From: Gammaproteobacteria bacterium
Lineage (GTDB): Bacteria > Pseudomonadota > Gammaproteobacteria > GRL18
Reading direction: 5' to 3'
Length of the DNA: 7,091 nt
Assembly: GCA_013139395.1 (NCBI GenBank)
Contig: WTAX01000461.1
Span: 1-7,091 of the forward strand
The translations under genes were made by a program, and so were the position numbers. Below are positions 1 through 5,904 of this stretch, piece by piece. The notes under the pieces are model-generated. The model ran no database searches. It worked only from the letters and a program-made list of their open reading frames with translations, and was not told the DNA's origin. Position 1 is the stretch's first letter. Each line of letters opens with the position of its first letter.

Positions 1-1
1 A

Positions 2-583
2 ATTCGTGGTTCGGGTGAGTTATTGGGTGAGGATCAAAGTGGTCAGATTCATGAGATTGGTTTTACTCTCTATACTGATTTACTTGAGCGTGCCGTTAAG
101 TCTTTAAAAGAAGGCAAAGATCCAGAAACAGAAACAGCTGCCCATCACGGCACTGAAATTGAAATGCACATTCCAACATTGATACCCGATGATTATTTAC
201 CCGATATCCATACCCGCCTGGTCATGTACAAACGTATTGCTAATGCACAAGATGATATGGAATTAAAGGATCTTCAGGTAGAAATGATTGACCGTTTCGG
301 CTTGCTGACGGATCAAATAAAAAATCTTTTTGCTGTAACATCATTAAAGCTGAGAGCAACACCACTTGATATTTTAAGCATTGATTTTAGCGAAAACGGC
401 GGACGCATTATTTTTAGTGACAAGCCAAATATCGACCCCATGAAGATCATTAATTTAATCCAGACTAAGTCGGTTCTTTTTAAACTCGATGGTAATAGTA
501 AGTTGCGGCTATTAAAGAAAGAAGCTGATATTGCAAAACAATTTCAGTATCTCACAGATCTATTAGAACACCTTGCTAATTAG
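2..583 (+). CDS. mfd: Mfd transcription-repair coupling factor, C-terminal part (5' end outside window)
   Basis: This is the last 193 codons of the Mfd ATPase, which pushes stalled RNA polymerase off DNA and recruits UvrA to start transcription-coupled nucleotide excision repair. The reading frame is open from base 2, so the gene enters from the left and the ATG at 23 is internal. The first residues, IRGSGELLGEDQSGQI, match the end of the RecG-like translocase module of Mfd, around helicase motif VI. The rest is the TRCF C-terminal (D7) domain, recognised from HIPTLIPDDYLPDIHTRLVM followed by YKRIANA. In the family this domain masks the UvrA-binding surface until Mfd engages polymerase. The stop is TAG at 581-583, and the tail length looks normal with no frameshift. 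The next gene faces it, so mfd is the last gene of its transcript here. Confidence 0.95.
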   Translation: MRGSGELLGEDQSGQIHEIGFTLYTDLLERAVKSLKEGKDPETETAAHHGTEIEMHIPTLIPDDYLPDIHTRLVMYKRIANAQDDMELKDLQVEMIDRFGLLTDQIKNLFAVTSLKLRATPLDILSIDFSENGGRIIFSDKPNIDPMKIINLIQTKSVLFKLDGNSKLRLLKKEADIAKQFQYLTDLLEHLAN

Positions 584-606
584 TGATGTCCATCCGGAAA
601 TAGCAG

Positions 607-727
607 TTTCTTTTCTTCCCCCTTTTTAAAGGGGGACAGAGGGGTTTAAGTTGTTGATTTGCAACCCCCTCAAATCCCCCTTCTACCAAAAGTAGGCGCT
701 CTGAAGCGAAGAAGGGGGAGGTTAAAA
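607..727. repeat. Compound palindromic G/C-block element (MITE-like or small dispersed repeat)
   Basis: About 120 bases of alternating C-runs and G-runs stand out from the AT-rich surroundings. Three nested structures are visible. CCCCCTTT (618-625) pairs with AAAGGGGG (628-635). GGGGGA plus GAGGGGTT (631-646) pairs with AACCCCCTC plus TCCCCC (663-680), with one bulged C and a small internal loop. CCCCCTTCT (676-684) pairs perfectly with AGAAGGGGG (710-718), and its 25-base loop itself holds two mini-hairpins, CTAC/GTAG and CGCT/AGCG, giving a cloverleaf shape. The outer ends are imperfect inverted repeats (a T-rich stretch then CCCCC at 607-622; GGGGG then an A-rich stretch at 714-727), flanked by GCAG on both sides (603-606 and 728-731), a possible but short target duplication. 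There is no coding capacity. It lies between two converging genes and could act as a two-way transcription barrier. Its repeat status is inferred from structure because only one copy is in the window. Confidence 0.6.
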
Positions 728-828
728 GCAGAATAAACGGATGAACACTATTTAGCGTATTATTTAGTTTTTATGATATGAAATTAATTTAAAAAGAAGG
801 CAGGGAGTTTGTCGAGCGGATAAGATAA

Positions 829-845
829 GGTGGGCAATGCCCACC
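829..845. terminator. GGTGGGC/GCCCACC hairpin between convergent genes
   Basis: A perfect 7-bp stem, GGTGGGC (829-835) with GCCCACC (839-845), closes a 3-base AAT loop. ATAA (825-828) and TTAT (850-853) can extend the stem past a 4-base bulge. It lies 21 bases beyond the stop codon of the histone-like gene and downstream of mfd, where a terminator is expected. Neither strand shows a proper run of T after the stem, so it is not a classical intrinsic terminator. It may instead protect 3' ends or be a REP-like dispersed hairpin. The structure is certain; the termination role is inferred. Confidence 0.45.
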
Positions 846-866
846 CTGCTTATATTGGACAAGTTC

Positions 867-1508
867 TTATTTTACTGCTTTAGCTGCTTTCTTTTTTGCA
901 ATAGCCGCTGTTTTTCTTGCTCTTGCTGCAGCTATTTTTCTCTTAGCCTGAGATTTTTGTCTTATTTCCAGTTTTTTCAGATAATCTTTTTCCCAATTAA
1001 TAGCGTATGATGCCATGGCTTTAGCTTTGAGAGCAGCCATTTTTGCCATTTCAACTGCTTGCTGTTCATGTCCCTTTAAAACAAGTAGTTGTGCTTTAAC
1101 TTTTTCAAGGAATTCTTTTTCTTTTATTTTTAAAGCCGCTACACGTTCTTTGGCTTTTGCTGCTGCATTTTTTTGTGCTGGACGCATTGTTTGTTTTGCT
1201 TTTTCTGCCGCTGCTTTGGCTTTATCTACTGCTGAACTAACGGCAACATTTGCTTTTTCTAAAGCGGCAGAGGCACGTTCCATTATATTGATCGAGGTAC
1301 TATGTTCTTTTGTTAAAGCTACTGCTGGTATTGGAGATGGCTTTGCTGCTGGTGATTTTTTAACTGCTTTTTTAATACTTACTTTTTTCTTAGCAGGTGA
1401 TTTTTTTGCAACAACTTTTCTTTTTACTGGTGTTTTTTTTGTTACTGGTTTCTTAGCAACAGTTTTCTTAGCAACAGTTTTTTTTACAGTTTTTTTCTTG
1501 ATAGCCAT
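867..1508 (-). CDS. Histone H1-like / AlgP-like Lys-Ala-rich protein
   Basis: This encodes a very basic 213-residue protein of low complexity, probably a nucleoid-associated DNA-binding protein. Residues 1-55 are a lysine-rich tail with repeated KKTVAKK/KKSPAKK units, resembling eukaryotic histone H1 C-terminal tails and the repeats of bacterial AlgP and HctB-type proteins. Residues 75-190 are predicted long helix or coiled coil rich in Ala, Lys and Glu. Residues 188-213 are a second K/A/R-rich tail. There is no signal peptide. The ATG at 1508 is chosen because GAGG (1518-1521) sits 9 bases upstream; the reading frame extends further to a TTG at 1556, but that overlaps the promoter and adds non-basic residues. 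It has its own promoter and is separated from hptB by 141 bases, so it is probably not part of the hsb operon. AlgP of Pseudomonas has been linked to alginate gene control, but similarity here is compositional, so orthology cannot be claimed. Confidence 0.8.
   Translation of the reverse strand: MAIKKKTVKKTVAKKTVAKKPVTKKTPVKRKVVAKKSPAKKKVSIKKAVKKSPAAKPSPIPAVALTKEHSTSINIMERASAALEKANVAVSSAVDKAKAAAEKAKQTMRPAQKNAAAKAKERVAALKIKEKEFLEKVKAQLLVLKGHEQQAVEMAKMAALKAKAMASYAINWEKDYLKKLEIRQKSQAKRKIAAARARKTAAIAKKKAAKAVK
1450..1479 (-). repeat. Two perfect 15-bp tandem repeats inside the histone-like gene
   Basis: The unit TTCTTAGCAACAGTT occurs at 1450-1464 and again at 1465-1479 without change. On the coding strand it encodes the pentapeptide VAKKT twice, near residues 10-20. 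The length is a multiple of three, so copy-number change would lengthen or shorten the basic tail without a frameshift. Degenerate versions of the same KKxVxKK unit continue on both sides. Confidence 0.8.
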
Positions 1509-1542
1509 TTTAAAATACCTCAACGATTTTGAAATTAATATG

Positions 1543-1571
1543 ATTATATACTGCAAATCAAATAGTTACAA
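1543..1571 (-). promoter_or_regulatory. Sigma-70-type promoter for the histone-like gene
   Basis: On the minus strand, TTGTAA (1566-1571) and a perfect TATAAT (1543-1548) are separated by exactly 17 bases. The predicted start near 1536 gives a leader of about 28 bases that contains the GAGG ribosome site at 1518-1521. The -35 matches consensus at 4 of 6 positions. Chance -10 matches are common in AT-rich sequence, but spacing, position and ribosome site all agree. Confidence 0.6.
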
Positions 1572-1649
1572 ATATACATACAAAAAAAAAGAGTATTTCA
1601 AATAAAATAGATCTAAAATTGTACTTTGATATAACTTATTAAGTGTAAT

Positions 1650-1979
1650 TTAAAAATTATTTTCTAAGATTTTTTTAGTTTCATTAAAAAAAGAGATAAT
1701 TTTTTCTAATAATTCATTGGCATTTTCTAGTGAGCCTTCAGCAGCTTTATGTTCTAATTGTTTACACGTTTCAGATAAATCAAGAACTCCAAGGTTCGCA
1801 CTACTACCCTTTAATGTATGCGCTATGCGTCTAGCATCATCAACATTTGATGAGTCGATTGCTTTTTTTAAATTATCAATCTGAACTTGCCCGTCAGAAA
1901 TAAAAATAGAAATTAACTCATCAAAATCATCTTCCATAATTTCTTTTAATTCATTTATAACATCGATATCAATTATCAT
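1650..1979 (-). CDS. hptB: HptB-like histidine phosphotransfer protein
   Basis: This is a 109-residue single-domain HPt protein, a soluble relay that takes phosphate from hybrid sensor kinases and passes it to a receiver domain. The core motif AHTLKGSSANLG places the phospho-accepting histidine at residue 54, with the expected K57, G58 and S59 after it. The rest is a helical bundle of normal length, with no kinase domain. It follows hsbR on the same strand with a 47-base gap. In P. aeruginosa the HptB gene also lies directly beside hsbR, and HptB phosphorylates the HsbR receiver. The order and domain set are the reason for the symbol. The start ATG at 1979 has only a weak GGAA ribosome site 7 bases upstream. 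A weak terminator-like hairpin in the gap may reduce its expression relative to hsbR. The sensor kinases feeding it are not in the window. Confidence 0.88.
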   Translation of the reverse strand: MIIDIDVINELKEIMEDDFDELISIFISDGQVQIDNLKKAIDSSNVDDARRIAHTLKGSSANLGVLDLSETCKQLEHKAAEGSLENANELLEKIISFFNETKKILENNF

Positions 1980-1998
1980 GATTTTTCCATTCTTTTTT

Positions 1999-2021
1999 AA
2001 AAAAGCATTTTAAAAATGCTT
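1999..2021 (-). terminator. Attenuator-like hairpin with T-run between hsbR and hptB
   Basis: On the minus strand an 8-bp perfect stem, AAGCATTT with AAATGCTT (2014-2021 and 2003-2010), closes a 3-base TTA loop. Its 3' side runs into six T residues (2004-1999). It begins 5 bases after the hsbR stop codon. The shape is that of an intrinsic terminator, but only two stem pairs are G-C, so it should be weak and allow read-through into hptB. The sequence is plain; function as a partial terminator is inferred. Confidence 0.45.
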
Positions 2022-2026
2022 AGATA

Positions 2027-3775
2027 TTATTCATTAGACCAGGAATAAACACACTCAACCCGATTTCCTAATTCATTATAGGTCACTGAATTACAATAAT
2101 TCGTAATCAATGAAATACCTCTTCCTGAAAACGAAATGGGATTACAGGTATCTATCTGAAGATTTTTCTGTTGTATTTTTTTAACATTAAAGCCTTTACC
2201 ACTATCTTCAAAAATAATCGTTAAATCCCCACCTGTCTCTGTTGGTTCATTACTAACAGAGATATGAATAAAACCACTTTCCAATTCATTCATACGGGAT
2301 TCTTTATCTGAATAAAATTGCATAAAGCCTTCTGGTGTTGCTTTAATATTAGAATCAAGTCCCAGCAAGCCATGATCCAGGGAATTACAAAATAGCTCAG
2401 TCAATACCATGCTCAGCTTATCTTGCTGAATCTGATGTCCTTGTATTTCACACATAATTTGATTTATAAGAGGAATGGGATCAATTGATTTAATCGAATC
2501 ATAAAAGAAATGCAGATCAAATTGCCAATGAGTCGGCACAAACTTTTTATAGCCGCCTTTTTGCGAGGCCAGCTGATTAATATAATCTATATCACAAGTA
2601 ATTACCCCAAGGGTAACATCATCTGTTTGTGCCTGCTCCTGCGTAAACTCATCTAATGTATCAAGGATATGTTGAAATAAACTGCTTTCATCTTCTTTGT
2701 CAGAAGCTGTTCCAACATTCTTTATGCCACTTTCTGTTTCACTCTTTATATCAAAGTTCAAACAATCATTAAAACGCTTCAAACCAAACATTTCACCACT
2801 GCTGTTTTCTGCTTCAAGTATGCCATCGGTACTTAAAATAATGCGATCGTTATCATGCAGTTCAACTATTTCCACTTTGTCACTAAACCCCGAATCACCT
2901 AAAATACCTAGCGGAAGATTTTGTGATTTAAGCTCAACGACTGAGTCACCCTTATGTAAAAAAGCACCGGGTATCGCACCATTCCAATATTTGAGCATAT
3001 TGTTAATGGTATCTATTTCAACCAGGCAAGCAGCTAAAAACATACCCGTAGGCAGTTGTAATTTTAGTTTACGATTAACCTCCCGAGCCACATCATTGAT
3101 GGAATAGCCCTTAGCCGTCATACTGTAAAAAATATCAGATACCGGCAATGCCCCTAAAGAAGCAGCCAGACCATGTCCAGTAAAATCACCAAACAAAATA
3201 TGTAAACCACCGGTAGGTTTAACTGCCGCCAATACCACATCACCATTAAATAATGACATGGGGGAAAGATGTAACTGAATGTTCTCAGAAGATAAACAGC
3301 CGGGATTTAAAATACTATCAAAAACTTTACGGGCAACTTCCTGTTCTTTCTTTTCATTTTCTTTATGAATGATAAGTTTATGTTTTTGCTCATTTACCGT
3401 ATTATATAAACGGCTGACACGTTGCAGTGCATCAATTTTTGCTTTGAGAAGGGTCCGATTATAGGGCTTTGTTAAAAAATCATCGCCACCCACTTCAACA
3501 CATCGACTGAGTGATTTCTCATCAGTCATAGCGGTCAAAAATATAATTGGGATGAATTTATCAGTCATCATCGACTTGATTTTTTTAGTTGCCTCATAGC
3601 CATCCATCACAGGCATCATAACATCCATTAGGATGAGTGCCGGCTCTTCTGCCTGGAAAACCTCTATCGCTTCAGTTCCATTTTGCGCTGCGACTATGGT
3701 ATGACCATCTTTTTTTAAATAGGCTGATAAAACTAATCGATTAGTTTTATCATCATCAACAATTAAAATTTTCAT
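2027..3775 (-). CDS. hsbR: HsbR-like response regulator: receiver, PP2C phosphatase and HATPase kinase domains
   Basis: This 582-residue protein joins three modules. Residues 1-118 are a receiver with acidic pocket D7-D9, phospho-acceptor D51, T81 and K103. Residues 119-160 are a charged helical linker. Residues 165-395 are a SpoIIE/RsbU-type PP2C phosphatase with metal ligands visible as D179 (FNGD), D197 (GDFTGHG), D317 (STDG) and D385/D386 (TDDVTLG). Residues 410-580 are an RsbW-like HATPase domain with N-box E460/N464 (ELFCNSLDHG), G1 box DSGKGF (524-529) and G2 box SGRGIS (550-555). All catalytic positions look intact. The architecture matches P. aeruginosa HsbR, which dephosphorylates or phosphorylates HsbA depending on phosphate arriving from HptB. 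Both neighbours are the matching partners. The ATG at 3775 fits the receiver start, but no Shine-Dalgarno sequence is visible before it. A low-complexity acidic stretch (residues 342-366) sits inside the phosphatase domain. Confidence 0.92.
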   Translation of the reverse strand: MKILIVDDDKTNRLVLSAYLKKDGHTIVAAQNGTEAIEVFQAEEPALILMDVMMPVMDGYEATKKIKSMMTDKFIPIIFLTAMTDEKSLSRCVEVGGDDFLTKPYNRTLLKAKIDALQRVSRLYNTVNEQKHKLIIHKENEKKEQEVARKVFDSILNPGCLSSENIQLHLSPMSLFNGDVVLAAVKPTGGLHILFGDFTGHGLAASLGALPVSDIFYSMTAKGYSINDVAREVNRKLKLQLPTGMFLAACLVEIDTINNMLKYWNGAIPGAFLHKGDSVVELKSQNLPLGILGDSGFSDKVEIVELHDNDRIILSTDGILEAENSSGEMFGLKRFNDCLNFDIKSETESGIKNVGTASDKEDESSLFQHILDTLDEFTQEQAQTDDVTLGVITCDIDYINQLASQKGGYKKFVPTHWQFDLHFFYDSIKSIDPIPLINQIMCEIQGHQIQQDKLSMVLTELFCNSLDHGLLGLDSNIKATPEGFMQFYSDKESRMNELESGFIHISVSNEPTETGGDLTIIFEDSGKGFNVKKIQQKNLQIDTCNPISFSGRGISLITNYCNSVTYNELGNRVECVYSWSNE

Positions 3776-3829
3776 AAAGTTTTTAACATATTCTATCGTT
3801 CACTAATAATTAATTTACTAACTTAAAAA

Positions 3830-4132
3830 CTAGGAAATTTTAAATAATTTATCAAAATTAGATACGATTAAAATATCTTTCACTTCACTGCGACAATTTA
3901 TAATCGAGACATTGGATTGTTCACTGCCTGCGTGTTCACGCAATAAAAGCATCATACCAAGTGCCGAGCTGTCCAGATATTCTGTTGCTGACATATCAAC
4001 AATAAATTCATTTGCACTGCCTTCAGGGGTATTACGATAAGCTTCACGAAAATCTTTATGACTACTGAAATCAAAACGTCCAGAAATACTGATATTAATT
4101 GTATTGCCATTTTTCGTACTGGTAATTGACAT
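3830..4132 (-). CDS. hsbA: HsbA-like STAS-domain anti-sigma factor antagonist
   Basis: This is a 100-residue single STAS domain protein of the SpoIIAA/RsbV class. The conserved phosphorylation loop reads EYLDSSALGM (residues 51-60), which puts the candidate phospho-serine at S55 or S56. S56 fits the position I recall for the regulated serine of P. aeruginosa HsbA. Serine phosphorylation by the HsbR kinase domain and removal by its PP2C domain would decide which partner HsbA binds; in Pseudomonas the partners are the anti-sigma factor FlgM and the diguanylate cyclase HsbD. It is the first gene of the operon, 54 bases before hsbR. The ATG at 4132 is preferred because GGAG (4139-4142) sits 6 bases upstream. 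A TTG at 4144 would add four residues but would consume that ribosome site. The function of the pathway in this organism is inferred. Confidence 0.9.
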   Translation of the reverse strand: MSITSTKNGNTINISISGRFDFSSHKDFREAYRNTPEGSANEFIVDMSATEYLDSSALGMMLLLREHAGSEQSNVSIINCRSEVKDILIVSNFDKLFKIS

Positions 4133-4138
4133 TAAATT

Positions 4139-4142
4139 CTCC
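4139..4142 (-). promoter_or_regulatory. Ribosome binding site that fixes the hsbA start
   Basis: GGAG on the minus strand, 6 bases before the ATG at 4130-4132, is the clearest Shine-Dalgarno sequence of the hsb operon. It decides for the ATG start over the upstream in-frame TTG at 4142-4144. Confidence 0.7.
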
Positions 4143-4298
4143 AAAAATTGCTTAAAATAAATAGATCTTATAGTATCAATAATTTTAATTAATGCATTAA
4201 CTTTTTTTAATATTAACTTGATTGATACGCTATTATAAATAAGAATATAGCTATAAATACATTTTTTGTCATTTTTCCATAGGATCCTTCACTGATTT
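4143..4298. promoter_or_regulatory. Divergent promoter region of hsbA (-) and umpA (+)
   Basis: This very AT-rich gap must hold promoters for both divergent operons. On the plus strand the best candidate is TTGATA (4222-4227), an 18-base spacer and TATAGC (4246-4251). On the minus strand there are TATAAG (4167-4172) with a poor -35, or TTGATA (4174-4179) with TTTAAG (4151-4156). Possible operator-like symmetry: a perfect 12-bp palindrome TTAATGCATTAA (4189-4200), a direct repeat ATTAACTT (4196-4203 and 4212-4219, offset 16), and a 10-bp palindrome TATAGCTATA (4246-4255) overlapping the plus-strand -10. AT-richness makes chance matches likely, so individual promoter boxes are tentative. For umpA, AGGA (4281-4284) lies 14 bases before the ATG, longer than usual. 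Confidence 0.4.
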
Positions 4299-5033
4299 AT
4301 GAAATCTCCTGTTGTTCATTTTCTAAAAACAATTGCTTCCAGTGCTCGAGATCTTGCTCCTATTGCTGTAGTTATTGCCTGTTTTCAATTATTTATTCTT
4401 AAACAACCCATTCCAAATATGGATGAAATTGTGATCGGCTCCATCCTCGTTGTTGTTGGACTAACCTTTTTTATCTATGGACTGGAAATGGGCCTATTTC
4501 CTATTGGTGAATCAATGGCCTTTGCATTTGCCCGCAAGGGCAGTGTCTTCTGGCTGCTTGTTTTTGCTTTCTGTCTGGGTTTTGGTACCACCGTTGCTGA
4601 ACCCGCTCTTATTGCTGTTTCCAAAAAAGCCGCTCGTATTGCTGCTCAGGGTGGTGTTATTGAAACTACGGATATGGCCATTAAGCAATATGCTCAGGGA
4701 CTAAAGTTTACTGTGGCTTTTGCCGTCGGACTTGCCGCAACAATTGGTGTATTACGAATTATTAAGGGCTGGTCCATTCAATGGATCATTATGGGCGGCT
4801 ATGTCCTGGTGGTATTAATGACCATTATTGCGCCCAAAGAAATTATTGGTATTGCCTATGACTCCGGCGGCGTCACAACCTCAACAATTACTGTACCATT
4901 AATGACCGCTTTAGGTATTGGACTGGCATCCAGTATTAAAGGACGCAATCCCATGTTAGATGGTTTTGGTCTGATTGCACTGGCTTCTCTTACACCAATC
5001 ATTTTTGTTATGATGTATGGGATGTTGTACTAA
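4299..5033 (+). CDS. umpA: DUF1538 membrane protein, UmpA-like subunit of a cation/proton antiporter
   Basis: This is a 244-residue polytopic inner-membrane protein of the DUF1538 family. Hydrophobic segments lie near residues 18-34, 43-62, 82-108, 135-154, 158-178, 187-213 and 223-243. Family motifs are [14 protein letters not shown] (57-70), [11 protein letters not shown] (94-104), [15 protein letters not shown] (186-200) and [15 protein letters not shown] (220-234). The two TT-containing motifs sit inside membrane segments and are plausible ion-path elements. In Halomonas zhaodongensis a pair of DUF1538 proteins, UmpA and UmpB, was reported to work together as a Na+(Li+,K+)/H+ antiporter, which is the basis for the symbol. 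The next gene is its paralogue and starts on the last base of this stop codon (TAATG), so a 1:1 complex is likely. The ATG at 4299 is the first in-frame start after a stop at 4293. Substrate in this organism is unproven. Confidence 0.85.
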   Translation: MKSPVVHFLKTIASSARDLAPIAVVIACFQLFILKQPIPNMDEIVIGSILVVVGLTFFIYGLEMGLFPIGESMAFAFARKGSVFWLLVFAFCLGFGTTVAEPALIAVSKKAARIAAQGGVIETTDMAIKQYAQGLKFTVAFAVGLAATIGVLRIIKGWSIQWIIMGGYVLVVLMTIIAPKEIIGIAYDSGGVTTSTITVPLMTALGIGLASSIKGRNPMLDGFGLIALASLTPIIFVMMYGMLY

Positions 5034-5869
5034 TGGGTGAACTTAAAGAATTTTTCTGGACATTTTTACATACCATTACCGATGTATTGCCTATTGCCGG
5101 TATTATCTTCGGCTTTCAATTTTTTGTTATTCGTAAAAAAATTCCTCATTTAAAACGGGTTTTAACAGGTTTTTTCTATGTTGTTCTTGGTCTGGCACTA
5201 TTTCTTCAAGGTCTGGAAGATGCTCTCTTTCCCATTGGTAAAATGATGGCAGCTCAGCTCACCGATCCGGCATTTATTAATCAACCTCTTTTCGGCATGA
5301 GTGCCGGGCTTATTGAAGGTACTGAGGCAATCGCTCAAAATCTTGAAGCTCATTGGATTCAGTATTTTTGGGTTTATGTATTTGCTTTTACCATTGGCTT
5401 CAGCACAACCATTGCTGAACCATCACTATTAGCTGTTGCCATTAAAGCCAATGAAGTATCCGGTGGCACCATTGGTATATGGGGTCTGAGAATTTCCGTG
5501 GCTTTGGGTGTGGCCTTTGGAATTTCCCTGGGTTCATGGCGCATCGTTACCGGCCTGCCGCTTCACTGGTTTATTATTACCGGTTATATTATTGTGGTCA
5601 TTCAAACATTCTATTCGCCCAAACTTATTATACCTTTAGCTTACGATTCAGGTGGTGTGACCACCTCTACGGTAACAGTACCTATCGTCGCCGCATTAGG
5701 CATAGGCCTGGCATCTCATGTCCCCGGACGCAGTGAGCTATTGGATGGCTTTGGGCTAATAGCCTTTGCCAGTTTATTTCCTATTATTTCGGTACTTGCT
5801 TATGCGCAATTATCTGAGTGGTATGGTAAAAGAAAAATAAAAGAAAAAGAATGCAGTGAACAACTATAG
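5033..5869 (+). CDS. umpB: DUF1538 membrane protein, UmpB-like subunit of a cation/proton antiporter
   Basis: This 278-residue paralogue of the preceding gene carries the same motif set: LFLQGLEDALFPIG (56-69), GFSTTIAEPSL (122-132), [15 protein letters not shown] (203-217) and [15 protein letters not shown] (237-251). It differs in indels. The stretch between FPIG and TTIAEP is 29 residues longer than in UmpA (extra segment about 75-108), and the loop after AEP is 11 residues shorter. The C-terminus ends in a highly charged cytoplasmic-looking tail (260-278), absent from UmpA. The start codon overlaps the umpA stop by one base and has no strong ribosome site of its own, which suggests translational coupling and matched amounts. 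It is followed 35 bases later by the PII-like gene. In Halomonas both proteins were needed for antiport; the same heteromeric arrangement is inferred here. Confidence 0.85.
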   Translation: MGELKEFFWTFLHTITDVLPIAGIIFGFQFFVIRKKIPHLKRVLTGFFYVVLGLALFLQGLEDALFPIGKMMAAQLTDPAFINQPLFGMSAGLIEGTEAIAQNLEAHWIQYFWVYVFAFTIGFSTTIAEPSLLAVAIKANEVSGGTIGIWGLRISVALGVAFGISLGSWRIVTGLPLHWFIITGYIIVVIQTFYSPKLIIPLAYDSGGVTTSTVTVPIVAALGIGLASHVPGRSELLDGFGLIAFASLFPIISVLAYAQLSEWYGKRKIKEKECSEQL

Positions 5870-5904
5870 AGTAAAATCTATCAAAACTAAAAGAGAGAAC
5901 AGCA

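Noticed and set aside
618..718. CRISPR-like or riboswitch interpretation of the repeated C/G blocks
   Set aside because: There are no regularly spaced direct repeats with unique spacers, and the element lies after two converging genes rather than in a leader.
1509..1556. Longer histone-like protein starting at the TTG at 1556
   Set aside because: The extension overlaps the promoter -10, adds hydrophobic residues unlike the family, and lacks a ribosome site, whereas ATG 1508 has GAGG upstream.
1015..1605. Long plus-strand open frame opposite the histone-like gene
   Set aside because: It is the antisense of a low-complexity Lys/Ala gene, giving a Phe/Ala/Leu-rich translation with no family pattern; the minus strand has the promoter, ribosome site and sensible protein.
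2697..3107. 136-codon plus-strand frame inside hsbR
   Set aside because: It lies entirely within the PP2C domain, whose motifs are intact on the minus strand; its own translation is serine-rich and unrecognisable.
4477..5736. Short plus-strand frames inside umpA (4477-4704) and umpB (5479-5736)
   Set aside because: They overlap conserved DUF1538 motifs in another frame and have no ribosome site or recognisable domain.
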